Shown piece by piece: positions 37,146-50,439 of a DNA stretch of 64,000 nt; within the stretch, counting starts at the first letter, position 1; every line of letters starts with the position of its first letter. A program made the position numbers and the translations under genes. The notes beneath the pieces are model-generated. The model had not been told where the DNA came from. It did no database searches and saw only the letters and a program-made list of their open reading frames with translations. The DNA is from Bimuria novae-zelandiae CBS 107.79 (lineage: Eukaryota; Ascomycota; Dothideomycetes; Pleosporales; Didymosphaeriaceae). The DNA lies in assembly GCA_010015655.1 (NCBI GenBank), contig ML976721.1, positions 1 through 64,000 on the forward strand, read 5' to 3'.

Positions 37146-40100
37146 TTGTTGAATGGGCTATACTAAGCCAAGCATATCGCGATATGATAGGGCTAGATAG
37201 TTATACAATGGTATGGGTGAGAAAAGGGTCTAGTATTCAAGTCTTGTCTGTCTTATCTACGTACAGGGAAAAAAGGGTTATAAGGATTAATATTCGCGCA
37301 CGGTGCCTGTAGCCTGTACTTTTACCTATATAGTATTACATAACTATTATTACCTATTTTAAGATATTATATTAGGTAGCTACCTGTACTACGTACGGAC
37401 ACTGGCAACTTTTCTTTTTATAATATTACTTAAATCTTTTCTTTAACTTGTACGGGGTCTGATATGTCTTAGATAGTGTCTATTTTATTCTATATAGGGT
37501 TAATTCTATCTACAAATGCTTTAACCTAAATCTAGAGCTAGTTTATAAAAATAAGCTTCTCTAAGGTAGTATTTAGAGTCTTTTTTATGCACGTATTTAC
37601 TAAGTTATCTTTTTTATTAATTTAGTAAACTTTGTTGATCTCCCTCTTTTTGTATAATTTATAAAGTAATATAATATTAATTATAAGTCTCTTCTTATTT
37701 ATTATGACTAGTTTAATAAGGTAATTATATAGCAACTTTAAGTTAGTGTAGATAATTATAGGAATAGGTAGTAAGTCTAGGTTTTATATAACTTATTTTA
37801 GCGTTATACTTAACGCTATTGCACTATTAAAGCTGCTAACTATTTTATATAGCTTACTAGTAAGTACACTTCGTGTAACTTGTTTATATTTAACTAAGTT
37901 CTAATGTATAATATTGCCTTTAATTCTAAAGCTATTATTTTATTCTATATAGTGTTTATTTGCTAACGTAATTATAAATCTAAGCTATAAGCTTAGGTCT
38001 TTATTATTCGCGAATAAGCTATTTATAAAGATAAATAGTTTTGTATAGGTAAGGTTTAATAAAATAAATATAAGTCCTTACACAAAGTTTTAGATTTACT
38101 ATTTAAGTTATATATTATTCTTTAGTTTAGTAACTTGCGTGGCGGCGGATAAATTAAATACCACCTTTAGTTAGTAAACTAAGATAATATATACTCCTCT
38201 TGCTTTTTATATAATATATTAATATTATGCGTTAATAGCCTTTAGGTTAATTATATAAAGTTAGCTAGATTATCCTTTTTACGTAAGTACGATAGTATTC
38301 TTTTTTTTTATAAAATTTATTTATTATTAAACTTTAGGCTTTGCTCGTGCAAAAGGTTTATTTTTAGTTTTATAGAAAAAATTACTTTTTATAGTTCCTT
38401 CTCTTTTTTTTATAAGAAACTAGGGGTGATGATACTAAGCGTATTATCTATTTATATTTTAATAAGACTAAAAGTTAGTAGTCCTTTATTCGTGCTAAGT
38501 AGGTATAGGTTATATATAAAAAAGTTATCTTAAGTACGTTTTTATAGTAGTTATAGTAGGTTTTAAACTAATATAGTCCTAATTCTGCTACTCTGTATAG
38601 TAGCTTAATAATGCGTAGTATAGTGTTAGGCAAGAAGACATTTTCTAGCTCCTTTAGTAGCCTTGCCTATATCGTACAAAGTAGCTTGTCTATAGACTAT
38701 ATGTACGCTTGCGTAATGTCGCGAATTTTATAATATATACTATATAAGATAATATGAGTTAGGCCTAATACTAAAATTAGTCTTTAGCTTATTTTTTAAA
38801 TTATTAATAACTATATTAAGATCTCTTCCTTCTCCTTATTAAAGTGTCTAGCTAGTATAAGTTATAACTTTTTATATAGCTAAGTTAATTTGCCTTTTAT
38901 TTCTTGTATAAGGCAAAGGTTAAAGTTTTAGCTAGTATAAATCTTTAGGTTAAACTTATAGATTTTAAATATTCTGTTTACTATTAGGGCGTCTATTTTT
39001 ATATAGTCTAATTTTTTAAAGGGCGCTCTTAGAGTTATAATTACTTTTTCTTACTATAGCCTTAAAGAGAATTTATACGCGTCTCTTTCCTTCTACGTAA
39101 GATATTAAATAGTCTCGTGCGGAGCTTCCTTTTATAAGGCGTTATATTATATAGGGTTTTTCCTTTGTCTGCCTCTTCTGCGTATCTATAGCTATTTAAT
39201 TAGCTATTTTATAGCATAATTATTATCTTTAGTAGGTAGAGGTTCTTTTATATAGTAATATAGCTTAACGTGCGTATATTAGATAGTTAAGGGTCTATTA
39301 CTTAAATTAACTATAACGTCTCTACTAGTAATGCTTTAGATTTTATACTGGCCTATCTAGCCTTTTTTCTCCCTTTAAATTATTACTTTACTTTATAGTA
39401 GCAGGTTAAGAACTTCGTGCGAAGTAGGTCCCTTATAAGTATTTATTATATAATTAATATTTACTTTTACCCTTTTTATATAGAGTATTCGCGTAGCCTT
39501 TTAAATCGCGTGGGCTTATATAATAATTTTAGGTAATAAAGGATAATCTAGATTAATCCTTAAGTACGCTTAAAAGACTAGGAGCATTAAAATAATGCTA
39601 TTTAAATTTACTATATTATTAAGAGCCTTAATAGCTATTTATAGTATAAATTTATTATTTATACTATCCTAAACTTCGCTTTAAATAATATTATACGTAC
39701 AACGTAGAGGTGTATAGGCTTATTTTACTTTGCCTATTGCCTAGTGTGCCTTTACAGGCATTTAATAATATATAGCTCTAACTATCTTCGCACGATTCCT
39801 AAAGTCTTTAAATATAAAGTTAGTTCCTAGGTTATATATAATATAGTTTAGAGGTCTTTAATAAATATTAATTTAGTATTTATATAGCGCGTCCTAGGTG
39901 TCTCGTGTAAATAAGGATTTTAAAAAGATTACTACCTAAAAGCCTATATTTACGTTAATAACGTGTAGTACGTTCTTATTACTAATCTATATAATATTTA
40001 TTACTATTTTATAGTTAAAGTGCGTATTATTCTTAATAGAAAATTTAAATTATTATAGAGAAGGGTTATATAGTTAGCATAAGTAGTAGAACTTCTTAAT

Positions 40101-43100
40101 TTCTTTTAGTATAGATTAGTTAACTTCGTGTCTAGCAGTAGTAAGCATCTTGTAGAGTCTCTCTATATAGGGGTGTCTAAAGCATTAATGTAGGCGTTAG
40201 AGTTCTATCTCTATAAAGTACGAGATTGCTTTGTCTTGGCCTATATTAAAGAATAGGTGTCCCTATTTCCGTACAACGGGTATAGTTAAACCGTCTTTCT
40301 ATATAATAACGTTAATGATATTATTATAGTAGGCTCCTAGCCTATTAGCGTTTGCTAGGGATAGTAGGAATAGTATAGAAGTATTAAAAATATAGTAGGT
40401 AATTTTACTAATTAGGTTCTTTATTTATAGTCCTTAGTAAACTTTGTAAGTTCTAGCCTTTAAAGGAAATATTTATAGCCTTTAGGGTCTAGTTTACTTT
40501 TATATAAGGGTTCTCCCTTAGGTATACTTCTAATTAAGACTTATTAATAATAAATATTTTTACTACGCCTATGTCCTAAAGTTCTCCTTAGTACTTTATA
40601 TAGTATTAATCCTTAATAATAAACTAGTCTATATATTAGTTGGTCTCTTTACTATAGATATCTTCGCTAGTTCTATAGTATAGGTAGGTAGCTATTATAA
40701 GGAAATATATAGCTTCTTTACTATAATTATTAATATTAGAGTTATTATCCTTATCTATAAGGTTATTAGCTTTACTATTAAAATATCCTTTATATTCCGC
40801 GATATACGTTAAAACTTTTATATAGGTTAGCGTATAATTATATCTCTTTTTATATAAGGAAATATATTATCGTTTAGCTTTTAATCTATTTATATAAGAA
40901 TAGTTTAAGGACTAATATCTTTCCTTTTTGCACACAAAGCACTTCTTTCCTCTTATACTATTGTCCCTTCCACGTTATGTGTTTTGTGGTCGTGCGTACG
41001 ATGGGCCTGAGCTCTAGTACAGCATTTTATGCCTACTATTGTACGTAGGTCGAGAGGGTATACAGGTAGTAGTTATATATTATTTATTAGTGTAGTACGT
41101 TTCGTGCGTGTCTTATACGTACTAGTTAGCTTACCTATTTATTATAATTTATAGTACTATTTAAAGGTCTCTAAACAGTGCTTCGCACGTAGGTTTAATA
41201 GAAAATATAATTTATTTAAGTTTTAGTTACCCTCTATATACTTATATAACTACTCTATATAGTTATACTTCTCCCTTAAATAATAGTCCTATAGCCCTTT
41301 ATGCGAGGGTTAGTCTATTAATTATTATATTAAAAATTTTATATAAGGACTTATTAAGGTTCTTGTGTTTATATCGTGCGAAGGTTATTGTTATCTAGTT
41401 TATTTAATACTAATTATAGTTAATTAAGGTGTTAAAGTGCCTATTAATCTAGTTATATAGAGCCTTTTAGATTTATCTAAATCTAATATTATAGATATAA
41501 TAGGCGCTTGCACGGCCTTCTAGTATATCTAAAAAAAGGGCTAAATACTAGCTTTTTAAAATGTCTAGTGATACGCAAAGCTTAATAAAGATTTAAGCTT
41601 TATTATATAAGATATTATATAGCTTACTAAAGTAGTTATTCTCTTTTTTTTTAGATCTTCTAGAATTATATAATTTTATTTAGTAGTATTTTTTTATTTA
41701 GTACTTCGTACGCGGGCGATAGATTATATATTTATTAAAATAGTATAATCTATTCCTATATTAGTACTTTATATAATTATAAAGCTACTTCTGCAAACTA
41801 CTACTATAGTTATAGTTAAGGCCTTAGACTTTTATACGTATCTTATTCGTGCGGGGGAGTATAGAGTGTTTCCTGTTCATATGGATAGGTGTATTCCGTG
41901 GTGTGTTCCCTCTGGTGCCCCTCTTGCTAGTCTTATAGAGACAGGTTGTACAGAGCTCTCTGCGTAGAGGTTGCGTGTGCCCTTAGGGTAGAAGTCGTGG
42001 TGGTTTATGGCGTTGGCTCGTACGTGCGTTGTTCTTGTTCGATAGTTTATACGTGTGGTTGTTCTTGTTCGATAGTTTATATATGTAAAGTTCCTACAAA
42101 GTAGTACCTTCTAGTCCCTGTATCGTGCAGAGTTCTTATGCGATAGTGTAGAGCTTCTATGCCTAGTTATTACGATTTAAGCTAGGCGTAATTATAGTAA
42201 TTCCCTTATCTATAAGAAGTACGTAGACTTCCCTTTTAACTACGCGTAAAAGGTTACTAAATTATTTATATAACTAATATAAAAAATCTTTTTTATAGTA
42301 AGTAAAAAAGTCTTTTCCTTTTTAGCATACTATACGTAGCTTTATAAGAGCTAGAGTAGCGTATAATATAAGCTTCTTTTTACTTAATATTTTATTTATA
42401 GTAAATATTAGTATAAGGTATCTTAAACTTATATTTCTCTTTAGTATTTATATAAGGATACTAGTTTTATTACTTAGTTTTTAGTATAGCTTATCCTTTT
42501 CTTTTAAGTTATAGTAGCGTGCGAGCTCTATATAGAGTTTTACGTAATAGTATATATTTCTTAAGTTTTATCCTATATATTAGGCTAGTTAGTGTGTTAG
42601 ACTTAAGCTTAAATACTTAGTACTATTATAGTTACGTTGTGTTATATTATATAACGTAGTTATTATTAAGGTAATATATTAGGTCTATACGTGTAGTATA
42701 TTTTTTATTATTATATAATACGTACTATCTTTTTTTGTTACGTGCAGTACGTTCTTAGCAAGTAAAATAAGTATTATATTATATAAGGCGTAAGTTAATT
42801 TCTAAAGCTTTTAAATCCTTTTAATACTTTAATAATAAAATAAAGACTATACTTTCTATATAAGTAGTCTCTATTTTTACTCTTACTAATCTATAGTTAA
42901 CTCTCTAGGCGGGTAAGGCGTAGAGACAATTAATTACTAATTAGTGTTAAATAGGCTATACTAAGCTAAGCATATCGCGATATAATAAGGCTAAATAGTT
43001 ATGTAATAGTACGGGTGAGAAAAGGGTCTGGTATTTAAGTCTTGTCTGTCTTATCTACGTACGGGGGAAAGAGGGTTATAAGGATTAATGTTCGCGCACG

Positions 43101-43199
43101 GTGCCTGTGGCCTGTGCCTTTGCCTGTGCAGTATTACATAACTATTGTCACCTGTCTTAAGACATTGCATTAGGTAGCTGCCCGTACTGCGTACGGACA
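37146..43199 (-). mobile_element. full-length Gypsy-like LTR retrotransposon, RIP-degraded
   Basis: LTRs at 37146-37401 (256 bp) and 42945-43199 (255 bp), TSD ATTTT at 37141-37145 and 43200-43204; total 6054 bp. LTR ends are TGTTGAATGGGC/TGTTAAATAGGC and GTACGGACA. Minus orientation is supported by a purine tract beside the left LTR and by minus-strand integrase-like sequence near 39520-39660 (ALNNIVNLNSIILMLLVF). Remaining domains are too mutated for me to place. The left LTR is more mutated than the right. Confidence 0.85.
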
Positions 43200-43246
43200 A
43201 TTTTACTAATAATAACTTTTTTAGCGTAATTATATAGTTTCTTTAT

Positions 43247-43390
43247 TATAACAGTTTAGGACAAGAAGCTTAGGCCACCCGCGTACGTGCGGCCCGTGCA
43301 CGTGATCCACGTGATCCATAGTATATAGCTCCATAGAGTAGCTTCTTAATCAAAACAATGATTGCCTTAACACTCTTTTTCGACGTTACA
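43247..43390. repeat. solo LTR with 5-bp TSD (tttat)
   Basis: A 144-bp LTR (TATAACAGTTTAGG...CGACGTTACA), flanked by TTTAT at 43242-43246 and 43391-43395. It is homologous to the LTRs at 46334-46474 and 53543-53680 and interrupts the Gypsy LTR described at 36698-46333. It is only partly RIP-mutated. Confidence 0.85.
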
Positions 43391-46333
43391 TTTATTCTTA
43401 TAAGGTTTATAATCGTAATACTATCTCCCCTTTTAAGGCTATTATTCTAATACATTATTTTATTATATTACTATACTATTAGCGCGTAAATTTTAATTTT
43501 TATAAAAGCACGCGTTCCTGCGTTTTAAAGTAGGTTATAGTCTCCTCTTAATTTTCCTTGCCTTAGTAACTATACTAAAAGCTCCTTATTTATTTATTAC
43601 TACTTATCGTGCCCGTGCGGAGAGGGTGGAATCTTAAAATTTAGAGATAATATTAGGTTATAAGTATTATTAAAGAATAAAGCTATAGTGCTTTATAGAT
43701 ACTGCCTCTAGGGAGTGTGCGGGTTATATTTCTATTTATGCTATGTGTAGTTTGTAGGTTCTTAAAAAAATTAAGAATGTATTTAAAAAGAGAAGCGCAA
43801 GAAGCGCATAGAATTATTTATAATTAAAGAGTGTTATGCTTTAGCTACTAAAGAGTTAGCTTACCTAGCTTTAGTAATCGCCTACCTTCGTCGCGAACGA
43901 GCTAAAGTAAAAGAGAAGCAGTATAGCTACGCTTAGCACGATTTTTATATTACTAATATAATAAAAGCTTTAGAGAGGCAAAAGGAGGATCTGAAAGGTA
44001 TAATTATTATTAATAATTATAAACCTTCATAACCCGCACCTCTAGGGGCTAACTTAAGCTAGTTATAAGCTAAACCTTTTTTTAACCTTTTCTTATCTTT
44101 TAATATTTCCCCCTTCCTTGCCGATTTTCTATCTAGTGGTGTTATTAATAGTAATTTATTACTAATTCCTTATAGTTCGTAAGACAATTTTTTAGTTTCT
44201 AAGTATTATATTATTCTAGCCATCCTTTCTATTTAACTAGATATTTAAGCTAACTTTAGATTATCTTTAGGTTCCCTAATTTCTTTAGCCTTATATTTAT
44301 TATCTTCTAAATTTAACTGGGTCTTAATTAGAGCGTCTTAGGGTGCTAGTTCTAAAAGTAATTTATAAAATATAGAATGTATCTTCGTATCTAGTAGTAA
44401 AAGTAACTTAGTTATAACTAGTCCCTTCGTTTCTTATACCTTAAAAGGGTCTACTTAAAGGTAATCTAGTTTTCAGCTAAGTCGTTTTATTCTTAGATTT
44501 TTTTTTATAATAAGAAAATTTTATCTCTCTTTTTAAGAGTTAGATTCTTAATCCATTGCTTATTTACGTTTTTAGATACTATAAGGGCCTTTTAGGTAAT
44601 TTATTTTTATAAGACTTTATAAAGTTTCCTTATCTTTTAACTTTTATTTTAGGCTCTTATAGAAGTGCTTTCTACGTCTTTTAGATTCTAATAAGTAATT
44701 AGTTTATATTTATAGTTTATATAATGTAGGAAGTATCGTGTCGTACCTAACCTTACGCTATTATACGCTAGCTAGGCTATTGTAGTAAGTTTACTTAATT
44801 ATTTTATTACTTATTAACGTAGAATTATAAATACTGCTCTAAAGTCTAATTAGTATATTCTATCTATTTGTTAGTCTAGGGGTAGAAACTCGTCGAGAGC
44901 TTCCTATTAATACCTACAGCTACTATAAAGGTATCTTAATATTTAGACGTAAAGAGCTTATCTTTATTTATAATAAACTCTTCTAGTAGCCTATATTCCA
45001 CAAATACTACGTTATCCACCTTATAGGCTAGTTCTTTAGCTATTATAGATTCTTCTATAGGCCTAAACTTAGCTACCTTAGTTAAGTAGTTAACTATTAC
45101 CATAATAGTGTCGCACATCCGCTTTATTCCTAGTTATAGTAACTTTAGAAGCTTTACTATAAAGTCTATTATTACACTCTACTATAGTCTTTTTACTATT
45201 TATAATAATTATAATAGTTTATAAAACTTATGTTTCTTTAGCTTATTTTTATAGCATGCTAAATAGTCACTTATAACTTAAGTTACTACCTGCTTAAACC
45301 TAAAAATTGCATACTTGTTCGCGATTCAACGCGTCGTTTCTTTAATAGCTAGGTATTCCTAATCTTATAATTTATATAATTTTCTAATTAAAATTTCTTT
45401 GTATCTTAGTTTTATAAAGATTCTATAGCGGTAATCTCGTCTTATTTTATTAAGTCTGTGTTAGAAGAGGTCGTATTCTTTCGTTAATCTATAGTAAGTT
45501 ATCTATAGTCTTAAAAATCTTATACTATTAGTTTAGTATATTTTAGGCTAGCGGCGTAGACTTTAACTATTAGCTGATTATATTCAATAGTTCTATTACT
45601 CCTTGCCCGTACTGCGTTATATAGATCTAGTTTGTCCTTAGTAAGGTCTAATCTTCTACTTAGGGCGTCTACTACGCCATTAAGTGTTCCTAGTTAATAA
45701 TATATTATAAAGTTAAAATTTACTAAGAATTCTGCCTATTATACCTATTATTAGTTAAGCTTCTTTATTGTTATAAAGCTAGTAAGGTTCTTATAGTCTA
45801 TCTACACTTTTATTTTAAAGCGTGTTTTAGTAAGCTAAACTTTTTATTATTTAAAGGCGTCTGCTATCCCGAGTACTTCCTTATTATAAACGTTATAGTT
45901 AAGTTCTACTCTTAAGAACTTTTTTAAATAAAAGAATACTAGTCTTTATTGCTTATTATTACTTTGTTATAAGAGTATGGCTTCTAGCGCGTAATCTAAT
46001 GCGTTTATCTCCACTCTTATAGGTTGCATTAGATTATGTATTTAGAGGAGAGATCCTGCAAGGAATTTTCTTGATAGTTCTTTAAATACCTCTAATAATT
46101 TTTTAGTAAGGGACTAAATAATTTCTCTATCTCCTTTTTATAAGATTTATTAACGTTGTTGTGGTCTTAGAGTAGTCCTTAATAAATTTTTAATAAAAGT
46201 TAATAAACTCTAGGAAAGACTAAATGTTCTTTACTAACTTAAGAACCAATTATTCTAAATAGTAAATATTAATATACTTAGTCCGCTCGTGGTGGCTCTT
46301 AATGTTAAGTAGGTAAATAGTAGACTAGCTATT

Positions 46334-46474
46334 TGTGACGGTTTAGGGCATGTAGGGCATGGGCCACCCGCGTAGTGTGGGCCGTGCACGTGATCCACAC
46401 CAGTATATAGCTCTATAGAGTAGCTACTCAACCAAACAACGATTGCCTTAACACTCACTTTTCAACACCTTACA
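46334..46474 (+). repeat. 5' LTR of the Copia-type element
   Basis: 141 bp beginning TGTGACGGTTTAGGGCATG and ending CACCTTACA. Nearly free of RIP, as is the adjoining leader and start of Gag to about 46740; the mutated state begins after that. Contains GTATATAGCTCTATAGAG, which looks like a TATA region. Confidence 0.8.
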
Positions 46475-49400
46475 GTTATGAGCCCGGTTTGCACCTACTA
46501 AGGCTACTACTTACCTGCAATCGTTCACTACAACCCTATAATACCTGCTATATACAATTTGTGATAGCTGCACGTTTCTATAATAACAGAATCTAATCCT
46601 ACGATAACGCGTGTCACAGTAGCCCTTAACAAGCCTGAGGACTGGCAGGTATGGATCTTTCTTCGCAAGGATGCCGCGCAGCAGCACGATCTATAGTAGT
46701 ATTACAACCCTAACGTCGCTATAGCTAACCTGCCTCTACTAATAGAGCTGTCGAGCCTATAGCGCACTAATATAAAGTTAATAAGGCGCCTAGTATAATA
46801 TACACTAATGCTAATCTTAATAATACTACATTTTAACGCTATTAATTTACGTATAATTAATATAAAAAGTAATATACTTACTACATTAAGCAAAAATAGG
46901 CACTTTAAAATCCAAATATAGATATTAATAAGATAATTACTAAATACTATATTTACTTATTATATAGTAAGGATATGCCGCACGCGCGGCGTATCTCCCT
47001 TAAAAAGTAATTTATACTATTAATAGTAGTTTACTAATAAGACCTAATTAATAACTATAAGTACTTATGTACTCCACTAAAGCCGCGTAACTTTAAAAAC
47101 TAGCTATAATTATATATTAAAGTACTTAGCTAGTGCGCGAAATTAATTTATTTAATATTACAGGCACGCGCGTATAAAGAGACATTTTTATAATAATTAA
47201 AAGCGTTAACCCTAATTCCGCTACGCCTAAGCTAATTAAGCTATTTAAGTATAAGAATAATAATATATAAATAGCTACGCTAGAGGACTACGTCACTACC
47301 TACATAATATACGTTTAATAAGTCTAACTTAGTTCTTAGAGGCTTACTAGCATAGCAGGTGACCTTAAAGCGGCGAAGATGCAGATTAATATTAAGGATA
47401 ATAATAAGGCTACTAGAAGTTAATCGCTAAAGAGCGTATACCTTTATAATAATAAGTACTGGTATAGTTTATGCTACTACCTTAATAACGACTTTTGCTT
47501 ATAACTAAATAACTTTTAGGAAGAACCTACTACGCGCTAGTATATTAATTAAGCTTTATAAAATAACCTTTACCTGCTAGCGCGTATTTAGAAGTTAATT
47601 AATAAGACTAATAAGCGCTTTCTAAAGAAAACACTAGCTACTAAGGCTATATTACTTAATAACAGGCGTATACTAAGCGATAGAAGCCTAGCCTTTGTAA
47701 TAGGTTTATATAGCATAGTAAGTAAGGTCTTAGCTACTCTAGCTAATAATTATAATATAATTCTAGTAAATAAGTTAATTATTACTATAATTAAAAATTA
47801 CTTTATAACTCTCTAAAACTAATAGATCCTTAACCTGGGTTCTAACACCCATGTTATTAATATAATTAATTAGAAAGGCTAGAAGCAGGAGCGAGTTAAA
47901 GGTACTAGTATAACTATTAAAGTAAGTAAGTATTACTATAAAATTAAGGCTTAGGGCAAGATAACTTTTATAAGTAATATACTAAATAGTATTATGCTAA
48001 CCTTAATTACTTATATTACTTTAGTATATAGCTATATTATAAGTATTATTAGCTTTAGACGCTGTCGCGATAATAGTATTTACTTTAATTTAGGTTAAAA
48101 TATACTATATAATAAACACGGCGTTCTTACTTACTTAGAGTACTATAAAGGCTACTAGCTTGTTAACGTAGATTTCTCTCGCTGTTTAATAAAATTATCT
48201 TTACTTATAATAGCTATTTAAATACGTCTGTTAAAGGCACTAAAGAAGATTTAAGCGATTATACTAATACTAGCTTATAAGATTTAGCGCTATCTAGGAC
48301 GCAAGGTTATAGATTATCTAAATAATAATATCAAAGGAGTAATAGTAATAGGCCTTGTTAATTAAGACTTTTATTAAGTCTATACTAAGTTAAAGTTAAT
48401 ACAGCAGGTCTCTTACTATACGCTAAAAGACGCTATTTATCCTTTTTATTAAATTTTAATTAACTTTATCTAACTATAATAATAAGGCGATTTTTATTAT
48501 AATAGTAATAAGTAGAGCATTTATAATATGTGTTAACACTCGCGTTAGCACGAAGTAGAGACCGTTTTAATAAAATTAAAAGCTTAGCTAGGTTGCTAGC
48601 TATAAAATATAATACAACGTACCTAGCGATAGTATAATTATAATAATATTATTATAATTAAGCTTAATACTAAATGTAGTATTATTAACTTTATAAAGTA
48701 ACTCTACGCTAATTTAGGTACATACTTTAAGCTACGCGCTCTAGATACTCCTGCGTAAAATAAAGGTACTAAAATTATAGGGAAGTTAATTATAATAAAC
48801 GCCTACGCCCTATAAATTTGGGGCAACCTTCTAAAGTAGTTAGTAAATAAGTTAATAAAGATAGTTGTCTATCTACTTAATTAATTATTATTTAAAGTCC
48901 TTAATTAGCGTATACTATATAAGGTTATTTAGGGCACAAAGCCTATAATAAGATATCTTTAACTAATTAGTTATCGCGCGTACGTCCTTAATAAACACTT
49001 GCTATAAGGAGTAAAAACAACCTCTTACGCCCTAATTAGCCATCTCGTAGGCTATGATAGCACCAATATCTTCTAAATTTAGTTACTAATAAAGGATAAA
49101 GTAATCTACACACAAGACGTAGTATTTAATATATCTACCATCTATAAAGGCCACGATGATTACGCAGATAACTTAGTAATTAAAGAAGTTATTAAGTTAC
49201 TTAGCGTCCTAGAATTGTACGAAGATAACAACGTATTTATTAAGGAACTTAAAATAACACGTTAGTAACGTCTCTACGACGAAGCCATATCTATAATAAT
49301 AGTAATACTAACACCTACAGGATAATCGACTAAATAGCTATTAGCAAGGGGTGATACTAAAAGATAATTAACCTCTTAATATTAATTACCTTTCGACAAC

Positions 49401-49966
49401 TTTACAGATATATTAATACCTCTCAATCTTAGAGTAAATTATTTTATAGGGCGCTATAATGCTTGTAACTTTTATCTTACGCCTATATAATAAGACGTTA
49501 TTAATAAATTAGTTACTAAAATTAAAGGTTACATACCTAACTGAAGTAATAATAATACTTTATAGCATTAAAATTTTTGTTATTTTATAAAATAATATGC
49601 TTGACATAAAGCGCGTTTAAAAGCTAATAAACCTATAGACTTACGTAATATGTTTAAGAGTTTAAAATATCGCTAATTACCTATATACCTTTATTATAAT
49701 AACGATTACTAGCAACGCAAAGACAGAAACTTTATAAATTTATTAAAACTGGCTATTACATACCCTATACTATATTAGTTAGCTAAAATTATATCTACAC
49801 GACGCTAAGTTTATAAAGGCTACTAAGCGCGAGTATTAAAAGGTCTAAAGTAAAAGCTTTTTTTTTAAAAAATTTAGTAACACACTAAACTACGCAGGCT
49901 AAAAGTATGAAAGTAATTTTACTTATATAAATATTAATATATAAGTTTAACAAAAATAGCTATTAT

Positions 49967-50227
49967 TGTTGGATAGGCTCTCACTAGTGAAAGGAAAGGA
50001 ACTGAAAACGGATTACATTCGAAGATTGATTATTGATTGTTCGTTCTATCTACTGAGGAGCGAAGTACATCGCGGGGTATGGAAGCTAGTCCCATATGGG
50101 GCTCGCTCCACACATGTAGTGTTTCGCAACACGACAGAGGTCTCGACGACCATTGACGGGATGCTCGCTCCTCCACACACGCATTCCTTGTGACACGCCT
50201 GAGGCCTTTGAGATTGTTAATCCGACA
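49967..50227. repeat. solo LTR with 5-bp TSD (attat)
   Basis: A 261-bp segment TGTTGGATAGGC...GTTAATCCGACA with matching ends (TGTTGGAT/ATCCGACA), flanked by ATTAT at 49962-49966 and 50228-50232. It has ordinary composition and no visible RIP inside a heavily mutated Copia. The open frames in it are chance. Confidence 0.9.
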
Positions 50228-50439
50228 ATTATTATAAATATAAAGCTTAACTTGTCGCACGCGGAAACCTGTAAGAGTAGTTTAGTAATACTTACGCTAC
50301 TACTTTTACTATATATACTTTTTAAGTAATTATTATAATTACTAACTACTTTAGCTTAAAGCTAAAGTAATATAACGTACTTAACGCGTTCTTTAATTCT
50401 ATACTTAATTAAATACTATACGCTAAGACTTTTAGTATA

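Larger units (their letters stand above)
36698..46333 (-). mobile_element. second Gypsy copy of the 28204 type, minus strand, split three ways and truncated
   Basis: Pieces: the outer LTR part at 36698-37145 (starts TGTTATAAGG, carries GGGACTTCTCGCTTATAC as in the other copy, read in reverse); the rest of that LTR at 43200-43246 and 43391-43430; then pol on the minus strand to 46333. The LTR pieces join across the two later insertions: 37146-43199 (TSD ATTTT) and 43247-43390 (TSD TTTAT). A polypurine tract and integrase (at 45118-44936: MVIVNYLTKVAKF, ELAYKVDNVVFVE, EEFIINKDKLFTSKY) follow. The RT part near 46300-46150 ends at the Copia-like LTR at 46334; Gag, protease and the 5' LTR are missing. 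Confidence 0.8.

Noticed and set aside
49966..50260. Two 75-codon frames in both directions
   Set aside because: Both are inside or across the solo LTR 49967-50227; composition, not coding, explains them.
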